Positions 12,601 through 27,600 of a DNA stretch of 64,000 nt are shown piece by piece. The position numbers and the translations under genes are program-made. Source of the stretch: Melanocharis versteri (Eukaryota; Chordata; Aves; Passeriformes; Melanocharitidae); the NCBI GenBank assembly GCA_013397845.1, contig VZTG01005153.1:144250-208249 (forward strand). Direction: 5' to 3'. The first letter of the stretch is position 1, and each line of letters starts with the position of its first letter. The notes under the pieces are model-generated. The model ran no database searches, had not been told where the DNA came from, and saw nothing but the letters and a program-made list of their open reading frames with translations.

Positions 12601-15600
12601 CTGCTCAGCAGCTGGCACTCAGAAGTTAAAGCTGTCTTTAGGACGAAGCCTGGCACAAAGGGCAGACTTTGGGAAGCTCAGATCATGATTTTAAAAAGTC
12701 TGTAGGTCTCCTTTTCGAGCTTGGAATGGGCAGGGACAGGAGGTGCAGAGATGCTGCTCACAGCTTGCTGACTTTCCTCTCTGGCCACACCATCCCTGGA
12801 TGCTGTTACATTATCAGCTTCTTTCATACAGATTTTTATCCAAAAAAAAGTAAAGTTAGAAGTCTAACAAGGTCAGCCAGGAGTCTCTTGCCACAGCGTG
12901 TGCCCTTACAGTCACATCAGGCTGCATTTCTATTCTGGGTTTCCAGATATCTTTGAGTTATTTGGGGAGAAAAAAAAAACCAACACCAACCAATTCTGTT
13001 TCTCGTGACAGTTCAGCTAAGTGCCAGCCCCATGAGAAACCTTGTTTTCTGTTGCATCATACAGATTAGATTTGAATTTTGGATGGATACACAGCAGCTG
13101 AAAACTGATCAAAATGTTGAAATATCCTGTTCTATGAACAGGTGGATACAATATGCAACATGTAAGTTTTAAAAGTTGGCTGTAGCGAGTCTTCAAATAC
13201 TGAGAGAGCAGTTTTAGAATTTCATTTTCCCTTTAAGTAATGTCAGTGATCCAACTGCCTAGTCAGAGCCAAATGAGAAATCAGAATGAAAATCATAAAA
13301 CTGCCAGTCCTCAATTCCATTTTCTTCAAGAAACTCTTTCCAAAAGTTTCATTTTCCTAATGTCCTGCATTATTTTAGATGCTATACTGAGATTACTTTG
13401 AGTGGAAAATGACTCAAAGAGGAGAATAAAAAAACAGTTTGGTTTTCAAATTACTTTGTAGCTCTTTTCTCTTGATGTGTGCAGCGGGGAAAAGGTGTGG
13501 AGTAGAGGAATTCCACCTAAAAGAACCTGTTGCATGAACCAGGGGAAAAAAGCTCAGATTTACCAATGGTCTCCATGGTGTCCCTCTCCTCAATCAGCAG
13601 CTGTGCTCTGGGAATGTCTATGTGCATCCTCAGGGTTTGCTGCTGCTTATTAAGTGTGTCTGATGTCCTGGTGTTCTTGCTGAAAACAAAAGAGAAGTGA
13701 ACACGTTAACATTCAGCCTAAATGAAAAGATATTTGTAAACTTCCTCGTTTTCAATCTGTCCAGCTCAAAAAAAACCCAACGTAACCATAATCAGCAAAA
13801 ACCACTCATACATCTGATTTTGCTCTCTTCAGAACAAGTGCACGGTGTTAATTCATTGCATGTGGCCAGGCATTAGATGAATGCCCAGTGTGGAGGGATG
13901 TGGTCTGTCCTCTATCAGCAGGAATCTGAAAATTTCACGCAGATTTCTTCAAGTGTTGTCATAATGAAATTAATAAAAACACTTTGGAAGATGGACCTTT
14001 TCTTTCATTCCTCATGAGTCTGAGTAAAGCAACACGCAGCTGATCAAACAGGTTGGTAGGAAAATGATGTCTTGAGTAATTTCTAATTGTTTTTTTATCT
14101 TTTCATTATTTTTAATTAGCTAAGTTCCAAATATCACTTTGACTGATAAATGAAAAAGCAAATTAATAACTAGGCATACTATTAATAGATTGCATAAAAT
14201 AAATAAATGTTTTAGTCCCATTGATGTTCCAAGACAAAAATTGCAAGTCTTGTTTACATTTGTGGATTATGTCTAATTGATTGATGTAATAATCTAAAAA
14301 AGAACATAAACCAATTATTCTATCATCATGCAAATTGAAACAATTTCATTTTGAAGTTTGTGTACCAGAAAATGACTTCTTAAATGAGCTGTCTACCAAA
14401 AGCAAGTGAAAATGGATGGTAAAACCAAGTGCCATAGTCATTTCTAGTACAGAACTTGCACTAAGAAACCTTCAGACTGCGCTAAAAACCCAGGAACGTT
14501 TTGCCCTTTTAGATGTAATTACTCTTTGGATGAAATGAAATATTTGCAAATACTTCACGCGGGGAGGCTGAGGAGAGTTGAGACAAATCAGCCAGCAGTG
14601 TGATCCAAGTGCTCAGGCTTCAAAGAGCTGTAAGATCCAAGCAGAGGCTCGTTTTCTCGTGTAAAATAGCTGCAGATCACTCGGTTTAATTCTGCTTTGG
14701 CAGTGAATTACTGCTGTTAATGGAATCAGCAGAAGTTGAAGTGATAAGCTCAGTTCTTCCGTGAGCGCTGGAGATGGATCCACGTGGGGTGAGCCCACAT
14801 CTCCGGGAAATTTGTGTGAACTTCCTGCTGTGTCTCCATGTCAGCAAGACATGATTACCTCATGTTTGGAGGTTCTCCTGGAGCCCTTTTCTGGAGGAAT
14901 TCTCCAGCCATGTTGCCAGGGTTTTGCTCCAAATCCAAGGGTGACATCCACAAGGCACATGGTTGCACCTCTCTGATTTTCACCTCCTGGCTTTCCCTGC
15001 TCTTGTGGTCCCCAGCATCAACACCATCTACACATCCCAAATGTAATGTCTGTCTTCTCCTGGGTGATTATGTGGTGCTGTTCCCATCACATACACGTGG
15101 ATGGTTGAAATACATTCAAACAGGCCATAACTGGTGCCTCATTCAATCATCATGGAAGCAAAATATCAGGAGAGCCTCCCAAGGGCTTCCAGGCTTTTCT
15201 CCATATATAATCAGTGGAGAATGGTCATCACAGGGTCTTACTAAACACTCTGATTTTTTCAGAGACATTTAGTATTGTCAAATGCAGATAAATTCCACAC
15301 TGGTGTTCTCCAAGCCTCTGCATGGAGTGGATGCCACTGAAGTTGCTGAAATGTTAAGAGAATCAGAGTAATATTTTATCTGCATGCCAAATATGCTTGG
15401 ATACAGGCCCTTGGAAAGTTGGAATGCTCTGGGCTTGCCCAGGGTCGTAGAGCAAACACAGAGCAGCTGTTCCAGTGCCTCACTGCCTTCTGAGTAAAGA
15501 ATTTCTTCCTAATATTTAATCTAAACATGCCCTCTTTCAGTTTAAAGTAGGAAACTGATTTTTTTTTCTGTCTGATTTCAATAATCCAATAGTTCTAGGA

Positions 15601-18600
15601 TACACAGAGTCAGATAGATATAGGATCTCTGCAGTGCATAGCTGAGCCTGGTAAATGCAGCCCTGCACCCCTCTGCACTCACTAGGGATGCAGGAGACGA
15701 AGGGGTGGCTTCAGACTCCTGCTCAGAGAATGCAGATCCCAGAATCCCAGAGCTAGAGCCTCTTCAGCGGGATGAATGCTCTGTATTTCCATTGCTGGAA
15801 ACTACTCAACCAGCACAGGAAGCATTGCTTGGGCTACAGGGAGCAGGAGGAGAGTTTTTCCCAGATTTGCAGTTTTCCTGCTCACCTGACAAGAGAGAAT
15901 TCCCAATCCCAGCCCTGACTCCAGGGATAGCTTCACGCAAAATACGTGGGAGGTCTTTCAAGCCAGAACTGGAACCCAGGCCTCTGTATATTCAGGAATA
16001 TTCCCTGCTGTTCTTGAGAGTCATTCCTTGGTTTGTGGGCTGCCTCTCCTCCTCCTTGCTGATCTAATTAATTCCCCTGCACGCAGCAGTGACATGGGGT
16101 GTCCAAACACAGCACAGGCAGTTGGCAGAAGCAAGGGGGTTGTTGCTGATTAGGATGCTGTCTCATTCTGGCTCAGGGAATTTTGAATTCTTTTTTTGCA
16201 GACCACAACAGCTCAGCTTTCAAGTTATAGAAACCTGAAGTGCCAACAGCAACGAAGTGCCTCTAGGGCTTGGAAGCAGGGCAAAGAGTTTTAAGGGTTC
16301 AGTTTTGAAGTTTGGTTAGAAGTATTTCCTAACCTAAATTCAGGCAAAAAATATTTTAATGGTCTGGTGGATGAGGAGTCCAATGATTAATTCTTTAAAG
16401 AGATAAAATGTATCCATCTTTATTTTTCTATATTTACAGGCATAAAATTCCCAAACATAAGCATGTGCTTTTCTTTACTTGTCAGACCTCGTAAGGATCC
16501 GTGTATAATAGAATTAATTCCCTCTGGTTAAAAGAATCTCTGAGCTTCACGTGCTTAGGGACTGGGAGCCTGTCAGGAGACTGGGTCACAGAATCACAGA
16601 ATCATGGCTTGGGTTGGAAAAGACCTTAAAGATCATCTCATTCCAACTCCCTGCCACGTGCAGGGACACCTTCCACTCTCCCAGGCTGCTCCAAGCCCTG
16701 TCCAGCCTGGCCTTGGAAACTTGCAGGGATGGGGAGTCCACAATTTCTGTGGACAACCTGTTCCAGTACCTCATTGGCCTCTGAGTAAAGAATTTCATCC
16801 CAATATTTAATCTAAACCTGTCCTCTTTCAGTTTAAAACCACTGCCCCTTGTCCTGTCACTGTCTGCCCATATTAAAAGTCTCTCTCCTTCTTCCAAGCC
16901 CTTTAAGGTGCTGGAACACTTCAATGAGATCTCCCCAAAGATTTCTCCATTCTGAATAATCCCAGCTCTCTCCATATTTTGTTGTATTCTTTTACTCTAC
17001 TAAAGCTTCAGCTTTTGTCACTATTTAAAACAGGTATTTTGGCAGGTGGCATTTTGGTCTGAGTACAGCTTTTACACAGTCTGTGGATAAAAGGGCCTTT
17101 TCCAGAGCAAGTACATTGTAAAAGGCATTTTGAAAGAGTCCACAGTTTGTTGTAAAAACATGTGGGAAACTAAATCTTGTAAGTAATCCGAATATTTGGG
17201 GTAAAAGATTCTTCACCTTCTGTTCAAAATGTAAAAATTTGGTGAATTGCTAAACGGATTCACAGTGAACTCTAACAAAGAGCATTGCTGGAGCGACGCT
17301 TTCACCCAAAAGAAACATTAAAAAGCTGTGCTTATGCAGCAGCAGGGATTTTTATTTGTGAGTTTACGGTATCAACAACGAGTTGTGCAGCTCCCATCAA
17401 ACTGCTGACTTATCCTGCTCCACAGACATTTAACTTACACAGCCAGAGCCAGCGACTCTCAAAGCAAAAACTAAAGCTCCATTTTTAATCCGCTTTACAC
17501 ACACACACTCATGAAAATCTCCTCAAAGGGAAAGATACACAAAGCTCTCTCCAGGCCTCACACCTTCCTACCATGCAGGGAATCATCTTTTCTGCCCTTT
17601 CTCCAAATACCCCCTTTCTTGATATTTTTATCGTAGCAGATTTTGGTGAAACCTTAAAGATAAAAAGTGCTTTATCATACGTGACTGTTGCTTTGGAGAG
17701 GGCTTATTATCCTTTGGTTATTCACATGCTACCTCTTCAGGAACATCTGGGGATTGTGGGTAGCTCAGGTTTTGGTTGAAGGTATTTCACAGATTTGTGA
17801 GTTTTGAGATTTGTGAGTCACAAATAAGAGTTCCAAGTTCTGGCATGTCTGCAAATGTAAGCCTGTATCTCCTATTTCCTCTGAAGTTCCGATTTAATAG
17901 TGATTTGCTGTTGTTCAAACTTTTAGAAAAGAAATATAAAATACGCCTATGTAATAAAACCAAGATTATTTGTTAATAAACGAGACGAGAGGAACCAGCT
18001 TGATGTTCATAGTTCAATGCTGGTGAAAGGAAAAGCCAAATTAAATGGTGGCAGATGAGTTACCTGGAAAAACAGCTCTGAGCTAAAGACTGAGAGGGGA
18101 CCTGGCTGCTCTCAGTACATCAGGTAGGGAGGACAAAAGTTCTTTAATCAGAGCAAAGGGGAAAACGGGTAGAACCTGGGCACTTCTGCTGGAAGTTTGG
18201 TGAAGTTTTTTAAACGTCAGAGGAGTGAATGTTGGCAATGGCCCTGCAGAAGCGGTGACAAGGCTTGTGAAGCCAACCAGGGTTAGGGCAGAGCGTCACC
18301 AGTTTCGCAGAGGGGCTCTGAGTGGCTGTCACTGGGACTGAGTGCCTCCATCCAGGGGTTTCAGCAGCTCCCTGCTGGGTTTCTGGAGGGAGCAGACTTG
18401 CAGCGTGTGCTGATCTGTGCTGCCTTCTGTGGCACCAGAAGCCACCAGGGCAAACGTTCCTGAAGCTGCTGAATCCCACAATTTGCTGCCACGGGCAGCC
18501 AGGGAGGGGATGACCTGGCCTGCATGACCAGTCCTGTTAACATCACTGGGCTTATTCAGATGTGATGGCAGAGAGCTGAATTTATACCAAACCCCTCTGT

Positions 18601-21600
18601 CACCACGCCTTTGCTGAGTTTATTCTTAAAATAGAAGTGAAGTTTATCACTGGTAAGGAAGTTTGGGTTGTGGTTCGGGTGGTGAAATATCTTTGACATT
18701 CTCAGATTTGTTGCTTGAATATAAAAAATATTTTCTAGCAACCCAAAATTCATTTGAACTTGAAAATAATCCCTTGGCGATCCCAGTTTCAAATCTATGC
18801 AGTGGTTCTAAAGTTCAATATTTTCCCTAGACAAAACAATAAACATTGAAGTTATGAAATTTCCATCTTTGAAAGAATTGTGGTGCCAGAATAGTCATTA
18901 TGATGCAATTCAACAACTGAATTAGATTTCTGAATGCTGAGCTGATGGAACAGAAGTGAAAAATAACAAATGGATTTACCTGCTCTTTTATACCTTTGGG
19001 TACAAGAAGCTAACAACAGTGAATTACATAAACAGAGCTGCAAAGTTTAGAGATATTCACAGCCAGAAATTTATTGCCTTTAATCAGATGATCTCTGAAG
19101 AGCAATTACTTTGATACATATTATTAAAGTATTTCTCAGAGTAGGAAAAATGTCCAAATGGACCTACATAGCTTCTGTGATTTAATCTACTAACACGAGT
19201 TATCAGATTTTTTATCATTGTAGCCCCTCACATTGTGCACAAAGTGTCTTCTTTTTCCCATGTCTGACCACCAATGCATCACAGTTCTTAACAGACAGAC
19301 AAATGGTGTGTTTTGGAAAAGGGTTTAGGAATAAAAAAGTTTACTTCTCCATTTGTCCCTACAACAATTTAAAAATATGATGCTATGGTTGACAGACATT
19401 TTTCAATTAAAAATAGAAACAACCAACCAATAAAATTTAATCTGTTCTTACCTAAGGAATTTTTCGGCCAAACTCTTTGCATCTAGAAGAAAATAGAAGA
19501 AATGTCATCACAAATGAAAATATATTTGATAGATGCATTATTAGCAAGTGATTTGAATCAGCCATATGTAAGACCACTGTTGTTTCTCACATCAGTGGAA
19601 AGTATCAAAGAGTGTCTAAAAGCCCCTACTTTTGCTAAAGCTGCATTTCTGCCCCAAACAGCCCAGTCTGGTTCCTCTGTAGCACCAAAGATGATTAGAG
19701 AAATACAAGTTACCATTGGCTTAACTAGAAAAAAGCTACATAAACATATTAGAAATAGGAACAATTTAACAAATAACGGGGATCTCAGTTCCTTCGTGCC
19801 ATGGGTAGCAAATGAACAGGTGAGGGAAGAAGAAAAGGCAAAAAAAAAAAAGGAATTTTTATATCCATCTCCAGGCAGGAGCCAAGCCAGGCTGGATGAG
19901 CAGTTGTCAACCTGTCACTTCCAAACCAAATGTAATTGCACTTAGATCTGAGCCAGAGAGGTCTCCAAGGAGTCGATTTAGAATCACAGAATCCCTGAGG
20001 CTGGAAAAGTCCTCCAAGAGTCCCAGTTGTGACTGACCCCCACCTTGTCCCCAGCCCAGAGCACTGAGTGCCACCTCCAGCCCTTCCTTGGGCACCTCCA
20101 GGGATGGGCACTCAAACCTCCCTGGGCAGCTCCTGCCAATGTTTGATGACCCTCTCCATGGAGAAATTCCTCCTGATGTCCAACCTGAGCCTCCCCTGGC
20201 ACAAACTTGTTTGGTTGCACTCAAACATGAATATTTTTCCACCAACAATAATTCAAAACTACTGCTGAGTCTTCAGAGTATGGTCTACACCCAAAACAGA
20301 GGATGGTTTATTCCTACATGGATCAGCCCTGAAGGGAAAATGTTCCTCCCGTTCTTGTCATTGCTGCTATTATTAGCAGAAAATCCTGTGGGGCTGTAAT
20401 TATTTCAATACTTATCAGTTCAAAAGGCACAGCTGAAGTTTGGTTTTTCAGGTAGGCTTCTGTAAAACTTTATCAACATAATAGATTAATTTCTGTGGTA
20501 TCATCCAGCAAAACCAGGCAGCTCTGCTTTGTTCTCCTGCAGTCTGCTGCTAAACAAACTCACTTAAAATGCTGATTCCCGAGCCCTTAAGTTTATCACA
20601 CAGCAACAAAGCAGCCTTTTGTGCAACCAAGTGAAGCGAATCTGAGAAGAAAACAATTCCAAGTTCCAAGTCTTCAAACAACTCTTATAGGGAAGTTTAC
20701 ATTTCTTCTTTTATCTGCTTCTTGTAAATCTACCAGCACCTGCCAAGACACTTACTGAATTTGTCTTTGTTTCCTCCATCCCACCTTTTTTATTCCTCAG
20801 TCACCTCTTGGGCCTCCAACACCTACAATTTCCTTCCTTGTGATCCTATTAAATATCCTGCCTTTTAAATGCCAAGGATGCAGGCAGGAACAAGCCACCA
20901 TCTTAACACCTCTCTATAGCTTGTGTTGTACTAATTTTTAAAACTAATGGACTGACGGCTTGTTTTATTCATTAAAAAAAACCTCAAAAAACCTTTTTTA
21001 TCCACTTTTCTGCACTGTATTTATCTGACCCAGTGCCAGCTTGCCTCTCTTAAGCTTTGTTCCTCACCTGCCACTGGAGAAGCTGGAATTCTGTGCTCCC
21101 TCTAGGTCTGTTTGCTCCACTCCTTCATTTTTAACCTTCCTCCATCCCTTTCCAGCACAAAGCATGGAAGATTCCTGGTGGAGGGAAGGATGGTTCGTCT
21201 GAGGTGTCTCATCTAAACCAAACAGTGCTCCATTTGGGCACTCAGAATTCCTGTTTTTCTCTTGGAATGAGATTGTCTTTGCCATTAACCCTTGTAAGTA
21301 GATGGCAAGATTTTTGCCATCAGTCATAAACCAAAAGACCAACACTGCTGCTCCCAAATGAGTGTTGTTACTGACTTCCAAAAACCCAGGAAGGGACACA
21401 TTTCTTGGGAAGAATACGAAAAAGCCAAACAAACACAACACAATAATAATAATAATGACGCTGGTTGCAAGTAATGTTGTTTTTTTCCAGCAAATTTTAT
21501 GTTGCTTCTTGCTATTCTAGCAGCACCAGGATCATGAAGACACTGTGCACACATTCTCCCTCTGGCACACATCATCAGGGTGGTTTAATATGCAAATACT

Positions 21601-24600
21601 GTTTTCATTCAGCCAGCAGCTTTTTGAGGCAGTTGCTGCCTCCTTAAGTGAAGTCTGTGGATATTTTTGCAAGGAATTCACAACTCAAGAAAAGCAGAAG
21701 GGCCAAAGTTGAAGATTATGTGCTTCAGTTTGCTTTTCATAATTTTTTGTCATGTTTAAATGGAAGACAACCTCCCTCACATGTTCTCAGGTGCTGCCCA
21801 GCACACAGATGATTTCCATGATGCATCTGGAAAGAAATTCACACCAATTCATGTATGCGGCACATAAGTGCTCCTTAATATAAGTTGATTCTTGGTTAAA
21901 GAGATGCACAGGAGGTTGTGCACCTTCAGTCAAAAATAACATGAGGCATCAGCAAGACCATGTTATGTGTCAAAAGCTGAATGAGGAAATACTGAAGGGA
22001 AAAAACTCCATCAGCTGAGTTTAAATTTGCTAATTAGCCAAGCAGATTGTTCAAATGGTGAGCAGCACTGCTGGAGTTAATGATGGGCACGCAGGCTGGT
22101 GTGGGATGGGACAAAAACAAAGGTGGCAGGAATGTAAAGGGCTCTTATGTGTCTATCAAAACAAAATCCAGAAGCCTAAAAGTAACTGAATATCACAGAA
22201 CCATGGAATGGTTTTGGGTGGAAGGCACCTTAAAGCTCATGCAGTGCCACCCCTGCCATGGGCAGGGACACCTCCCACTGTCCCAGGGTGCTCCAAGCCC
22301 CAGTGTCCAGCCTGGCCTTGGGCACTGCCAGGGATCCAGGGGCAGCCACAGCTGCTCTGGGCACCGTGTGCCAGGGCCTGCCCACCCTCATAGTAAAATA
22401 TTTCTTCCTAATATCCCACCTAACCATACTCTATTTCAGTTTGCAGCCATTCCCTGTGTCCTGTCCCTCCATTCCTTGGAAATTGTCTCTCTCCATGTTT
22501 CCTGGGGCTCCTTCAGGCCCTGCAAGGCCACAGTGAGGTCACCCCAAAGCTTCTCCTCTCCAGGCTGAACAACCCCAGCTCTGGCAGCCTTTCCTCCCAG
22601 CAGAGCTGCTCCATCCCTCTGCTCATCCTGGTGCCTCCTCAGGACTGTCCCCAGCAGCTCCACGTCCTCCCTGTGCTGGGACCTCACTATGCCAACACCA
22701 TGTGTCCAAAACATCAGCTCCAGGGGAAATTTTATTGTCACAAACCAATGACCAGGGATTTTAACGTGCATTTCCTGCAGTACCCCTTTGACCAGCAAGC
22801 TGAGAATACTTCCTAAGATAAGCCAGCATCCCTGGCTGTGCCCTATCTCCTCCCAGCTTTCAGGTGGTGAAGGGGGCACGGATGGCAGAGGGAAGGGGAT
22901 GATCTCTGCTCCAGCCAAGCATCACTTCAGTGAAAAAGCCACAGCCATCACTTTCCTTTGCTGGGGCAGCCACCTTTAAAATTCTTAACACACTCAGGTT
23001 TGCCCCCTGGGAAATCAGGGACAGTGATAGAGTTTTAAATTGCCTCCTGCCACTCCTGAACTATCACGCCGCGCTGATCCTTTCTGCTTCTGTTAAGGTG
23101 AATTGGATTGAAAAACAAAGGGAAAACTATTACAGGAGTAGCAGAGCTGAGTTAATAGCGAGGAGAAGGAGCATTAAACCATCAGGCTTCTCTTTGAGAG
23201 TATCTGCTGACCTTCTGAATGGCTGCATGAACTCCAGCAGCCAAGTGACCTTTTTCTGTGACCTGCCTGGTGCAACTACCAAACTGGGCAAAAATCAGGA
23301 CTTTGCCGAGAACTCTGCTTTCTTTATAAAGGAGGAAGAAAAATGTTTAACTGTCCCTACATCCAGACAAGTGGAAAAAGGATCAAGAATGGAGAAGCTG
23401 CTGTTCTTCAACAGAAATGGAAACTCAAGCCCGTTGTCCATAAGCAGGGATACAAATGTTTGCATGCAGAGCAAATAAACCTGCAATTCCCAGCCCTCTT
23501 TGTCAAGCAGGTTCAAAAAAAACCACATCTGCAGCTATAAAAGCAAGACCTACATCTGCAACTTGCACAAGTTATTTTAGAAGGTCCCACTGTGGAGATT
23601 ATTCTTTCTGATGTTGACTGGAGGAAAGTTGGTAGGGGAATACTGATCTAGGAAAAATGAATATTGTGCCTCAAAGAAACCCCACCAGGTCACAAAAACC
23701 AAGCGATGATGTGATATTTCACTTTCAAAAATTATATGAAAGTGGATCACAACAATTACTAGATCAAACCAATTATTTTTTAGTTAGGAGATCAGAAAAA
23801 CTTTCACACATTTGTTTTAGAGAACTTAATAAGGAGCTCTCTGGAACAGCAATACTTATTGTTCAGGAAAACTTTGGAACATGCAGTAAGTCCCAAAAGA
23901 GCAGGAAATGTCAAACATGGGATCAGCCTTCAAAAAGAATGAGCAAAAAAACTTCTGAATTACTGAAGTCCTATCAGTCTGATCTTGGCAATGCACAAAA
24001 TAATCAAAGATAATTGAATGAAGCTTAATGAAATGAATTAAAAGGATAATTGAGGCCAATCAATACAGACTTGTGGTCAAGCAGCCATGTCAAACGAGGT
24101 GGATTTTTTAAAATGAGATTAAAATTTGCTGAGAATTAATGACATTGAAAAACTCTCACTGTGATATGACTAAATAACAGTAAAAGATCACATTTATATT
24201 TCTCTAAAACAAAGTTTTGGTAACTTGAAGTATTTTAACAGAAAGTAGCCTCATGCAAAAATTAATACAGCAGCCATTTTACATGGATTTCAACATATTC
24301 AGACCCCAATTTTAAGCAGAGAATCATTATTCGGTATTTTTTGTCTGGGACATTTATCAGTGGTCTGGATTAAATAAAATAATATCTGATAAAAGTTTGA
24401 AAATGACACAAGAATTTGGTAGCTAGAATATAAGGAAAATGCCAGATCACTAAGAAAATGATTTGGATCATAAGGTCATGTATCAAGAACACAAACCAGG
24501 GCTGTACAACAGGGAATATTTTCCTGTTGCAGAGCAATCAGAGAGCTGGCAAATGATCTCAATGGATAAAATGTTAAGGATGTAAATGATGGGAAAACTA

Positions 24601-27600
24601 CAGAGGAAAATTAAAATACATTAATCTGTTTCATTTACCAATTAAAATAATGAGAAATGGCTTGGTTACCACCATGTGGAAAGAATATCCTTGGAGACTG
24701 AAAATCATACAAAAAAGAACTTCTGTACTGTAGAGAAATAAAACAGGACCAGATGGGATGTTGAGCTGTAGCTTGACAAATTCAGATAACTGAGACACAA
24801 CTTTTACAGAAATGGTCATTAAATACTGATTACTTTTATCAAAAGTACTGATGAAATCTTTTCCACTGCCTATATTTAAGTGGAGCTCCAATATTTTTCT
24901 GAATTCCTTATTTCTGAGAAGAAATAGTTCAGAGAAATTTTACATTGTGCAAAAGCCATCCTGGTCAGTGATCATCAGCCTTCCTCGAGGGACTGTGGCT
25001 CAAGACTCTATGAATACTTGTAAATTAACCATGAAAAAATAATGTGCACAGACATCATTTTCTAGAGCCAAAGGGCTCGAGATGTCCTGCTCATTACCAG
25101 ATGGAATTGCACAGTATTTCTAAGAAGATAAGATAACACTTTCTTTTTCTTTACCACGTTTTTTTTTTATGAAAAAAAACCCAAAACTGGGGAGGTAAAT
25201 GGCTTATAAAGTTTTGAAGAAAAAGTGATTATACAAGCTAAAGAATCCAGATGTCCTGATTTCCAGGGCTGTGTATGAACCATAAGGTTGGTTGTCCTCT
25301 CTAATATATGAATTTGCCCATGCCCTCTGTTTTTTGGGTTTTTTTTAAGAAACTCCAAAACATTGTTACAAAGGACAAAATTAGACCTAAAAGAGAGATG
25401 AGTAGGAAGGTCAGAAGGAAAACATAGGTTTGGTTGGTCCTGGTTTTAATAGATACCATGATCGCATTTTGGTTAAAATACAAATAACTAATCAATTTGG
25501 TGGCTCCTGGAAAAGATTAGGATTACTTTTTGCAGATGATAAATTGTGTCACTATTAATTCAGGTTTGGATTGGAAAGGTTTTTTCCCAAATACCTCCAG
25601 GGAATACCCTCCCAAAATACCTTTTGCCAGTGCCAAAGCTATAGAGCAGCTGTGTCAGACTGCAAGGGTCAAAAACTTGGCCGTGGCTCAGCCAGGGTTT
25701 TTTTCTAGAAAAATGATAAAGCTGAATGAATTCACAGATCTAAATCTTATTCACATAACAAACAACTGAATCTGAATAAGGATTAGAGGAAAATACAGAT
25801 CAGTGACAATGAAAGGTCAGCAAACAATGAAGTGTTGTATAAGTTCTATTATAAAAAGTCATGGGAAAAATGTGGTAACAAATGTGAGAATATCTGGTTG
25901 TGTTTTCTAGCCTACTAACATCTGGCTACTTTCATTTTATAATTTGGAAATCATGGTTGGCATATGCTGGAAAACTGAGATTCCCTCCTCTTCAGAACAT
26001 CTGATTTCTTCCTTCAAAAAAAATCCAATTTTAGGTCATTGAGGGAAACAAAAAAACAACAGCAACAAAGAAGAAAGCAAACCAATAAGAAATATTTGCC
26101 TTTCCCCCATGCAAAATAATAACAATGGATATATTAGTTTTTTGGGGTTTTTTTTAGAAATTTAGACCAAATGAAAAAGAAGGGATTTCTACAGGAAACA
26201 CACACATTTTGTTCTGTATGGCAGGAAAATGATCCCAACTGGGGATTGCACAGTTTGGTCACGTGCAGCCCTCTCCTATTTTCATGTTCAGGCAGAGAGA
26301 AATCCCCCAGACACCCTCTTACCTCGCAGCCTCTTCAGCCTCTGCTCCCTCCTCCTCCTCCTCACGATCAGCAGCATCACAAAGAGCAGCAGGACCCCAA
26401 CCAAGATACAGGAGATGGTCACCAGCATCTTTAGCCCTTCGTTGGTTCCCAGCCCTTCCTCACTTTGCACAACCGACTTAATGAGGGGAGGGATTGTACC
26501 TGGAAACAGGGGCACGGCATTAGAGGCCAATTGTCGAGCACAAAAGGTTGATTTCTCAGGGAATAAGGCACCTTGTTGCTTCAGCTGCAGGCAGAACACT
26601 CACAAGGATTTTTCTGTTTGGGGTGGAGGCTACATTTGTGTGCCTAATGGCCATGAACACATAACCAGGCTCATGGTAATGAGGGCTGACTGCAGAGACC
26701 CAGAGATTATCAGAAATCTAGAAGAATTGCACTCCTTGATTAAGGAAAACCATATCTGTTATGCAGTCAAATACTATGATCAATTTTGAGTCCTATTAAA
26801 TTATGAAAAAGCTGTAAGAGACCTCAGAGTTCCTCCCTCTGTCTATTATTCCTTATTATGGGGAAATAGCAGTGCTGTGACATTTCTGCCGGGCTTCTCT
26901 GTGCAGGGAGCACATTCGACAGAGCTCATTTGGTGCCACATACATCAGATTAATCCTTTGCACACAAACATTCTGCTATCAATTCCGAGAGTGCAGCAGT
27001 GATAGCGATCTGAAATTCAGACAGCCAACCTGATACTAATCTGCTAAAGACTGTCTGACATTATACTCATCAGTAAAACAGGAGAGTAATGCTGGATAGA
27101 AACAATCAAATTTTGAGAGGGGAAACGAGGGAAATGAATCTACCAACTACTGGCAGGCAGCTCACTTTTTCATTCCGGGACATATTTGCATTTTGAATAT
27201 ACCTGGCTTCCTGGTGATATATAATACTTGAACTTTTCAATTCTTTTCTTCTTTACCTCTAAGGGACGTGAGAAGAATGCAGCACCTTCTGTGGAAGGCT
27301 GTTTAGTCATGGAAGACTTCTCACTCATTTCCTGATTACTATTAAACTGCTGAATGCAACCACAAATGAGGCTATAAAATGCAGATTTGCTTGAAATGCA
27401 TAGAAACACATAAGTATTGTGAACTGTGATGACTTTGGAAGGAAGCTATTAACTTTTAACCAGCTACTGAAACATAAAAGTGGCTACTTACTTGCTAAAA
27501 GGAAAGGAGGGTAAGAGAGAAAAACAGGCACATCCTTTTTTACATTTTAATTGCTGCATTAAGTGATACAGTTATATCTCATTATGTACCATACAGTATC

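Larger units (their letters stand above)
13680..19451 (-). other. DSCAM intron in the cytoplasmic-tail region
   Basis: 5,772 bp. CR1 fragments lie at 15458-15550 and 16586-16975. Otherwise it is unannotated. Confidence 0.85.
19483..26322 (-). other. DSCAM intron between the membrane exon and the 31-nt exon
   Basis: 6,840 bp. It contains CR1 fragments at 19980-20210 and 22192-22710, a probable ancient CR1 coding remnant near 23640-24420 and an (AAT)n run near 21440-21454. The remainder shows nothing I can name. Confidence 0.85.

Noticed and set aside
19502..19945. 147-codon open frame on the plus strand beside the 31-nt exon
   Set aside because: No homology recognised, AT-rich composition with a lysine run from an A-tract, and intronic position. 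Probably chance.
22930..23478. 182-codon open frame on the plus strand
   Set aside because: It matches no family I recognise, lies in a DSCAM intron antisense to the gene, and shows no splice or promoter support. It is compatible with chance.
26229..26789. 186-codon open frame on the plus strand
   Set aside because: It overlaps the membrane exon in antisense. The exon's arginine codons keep this frame open.
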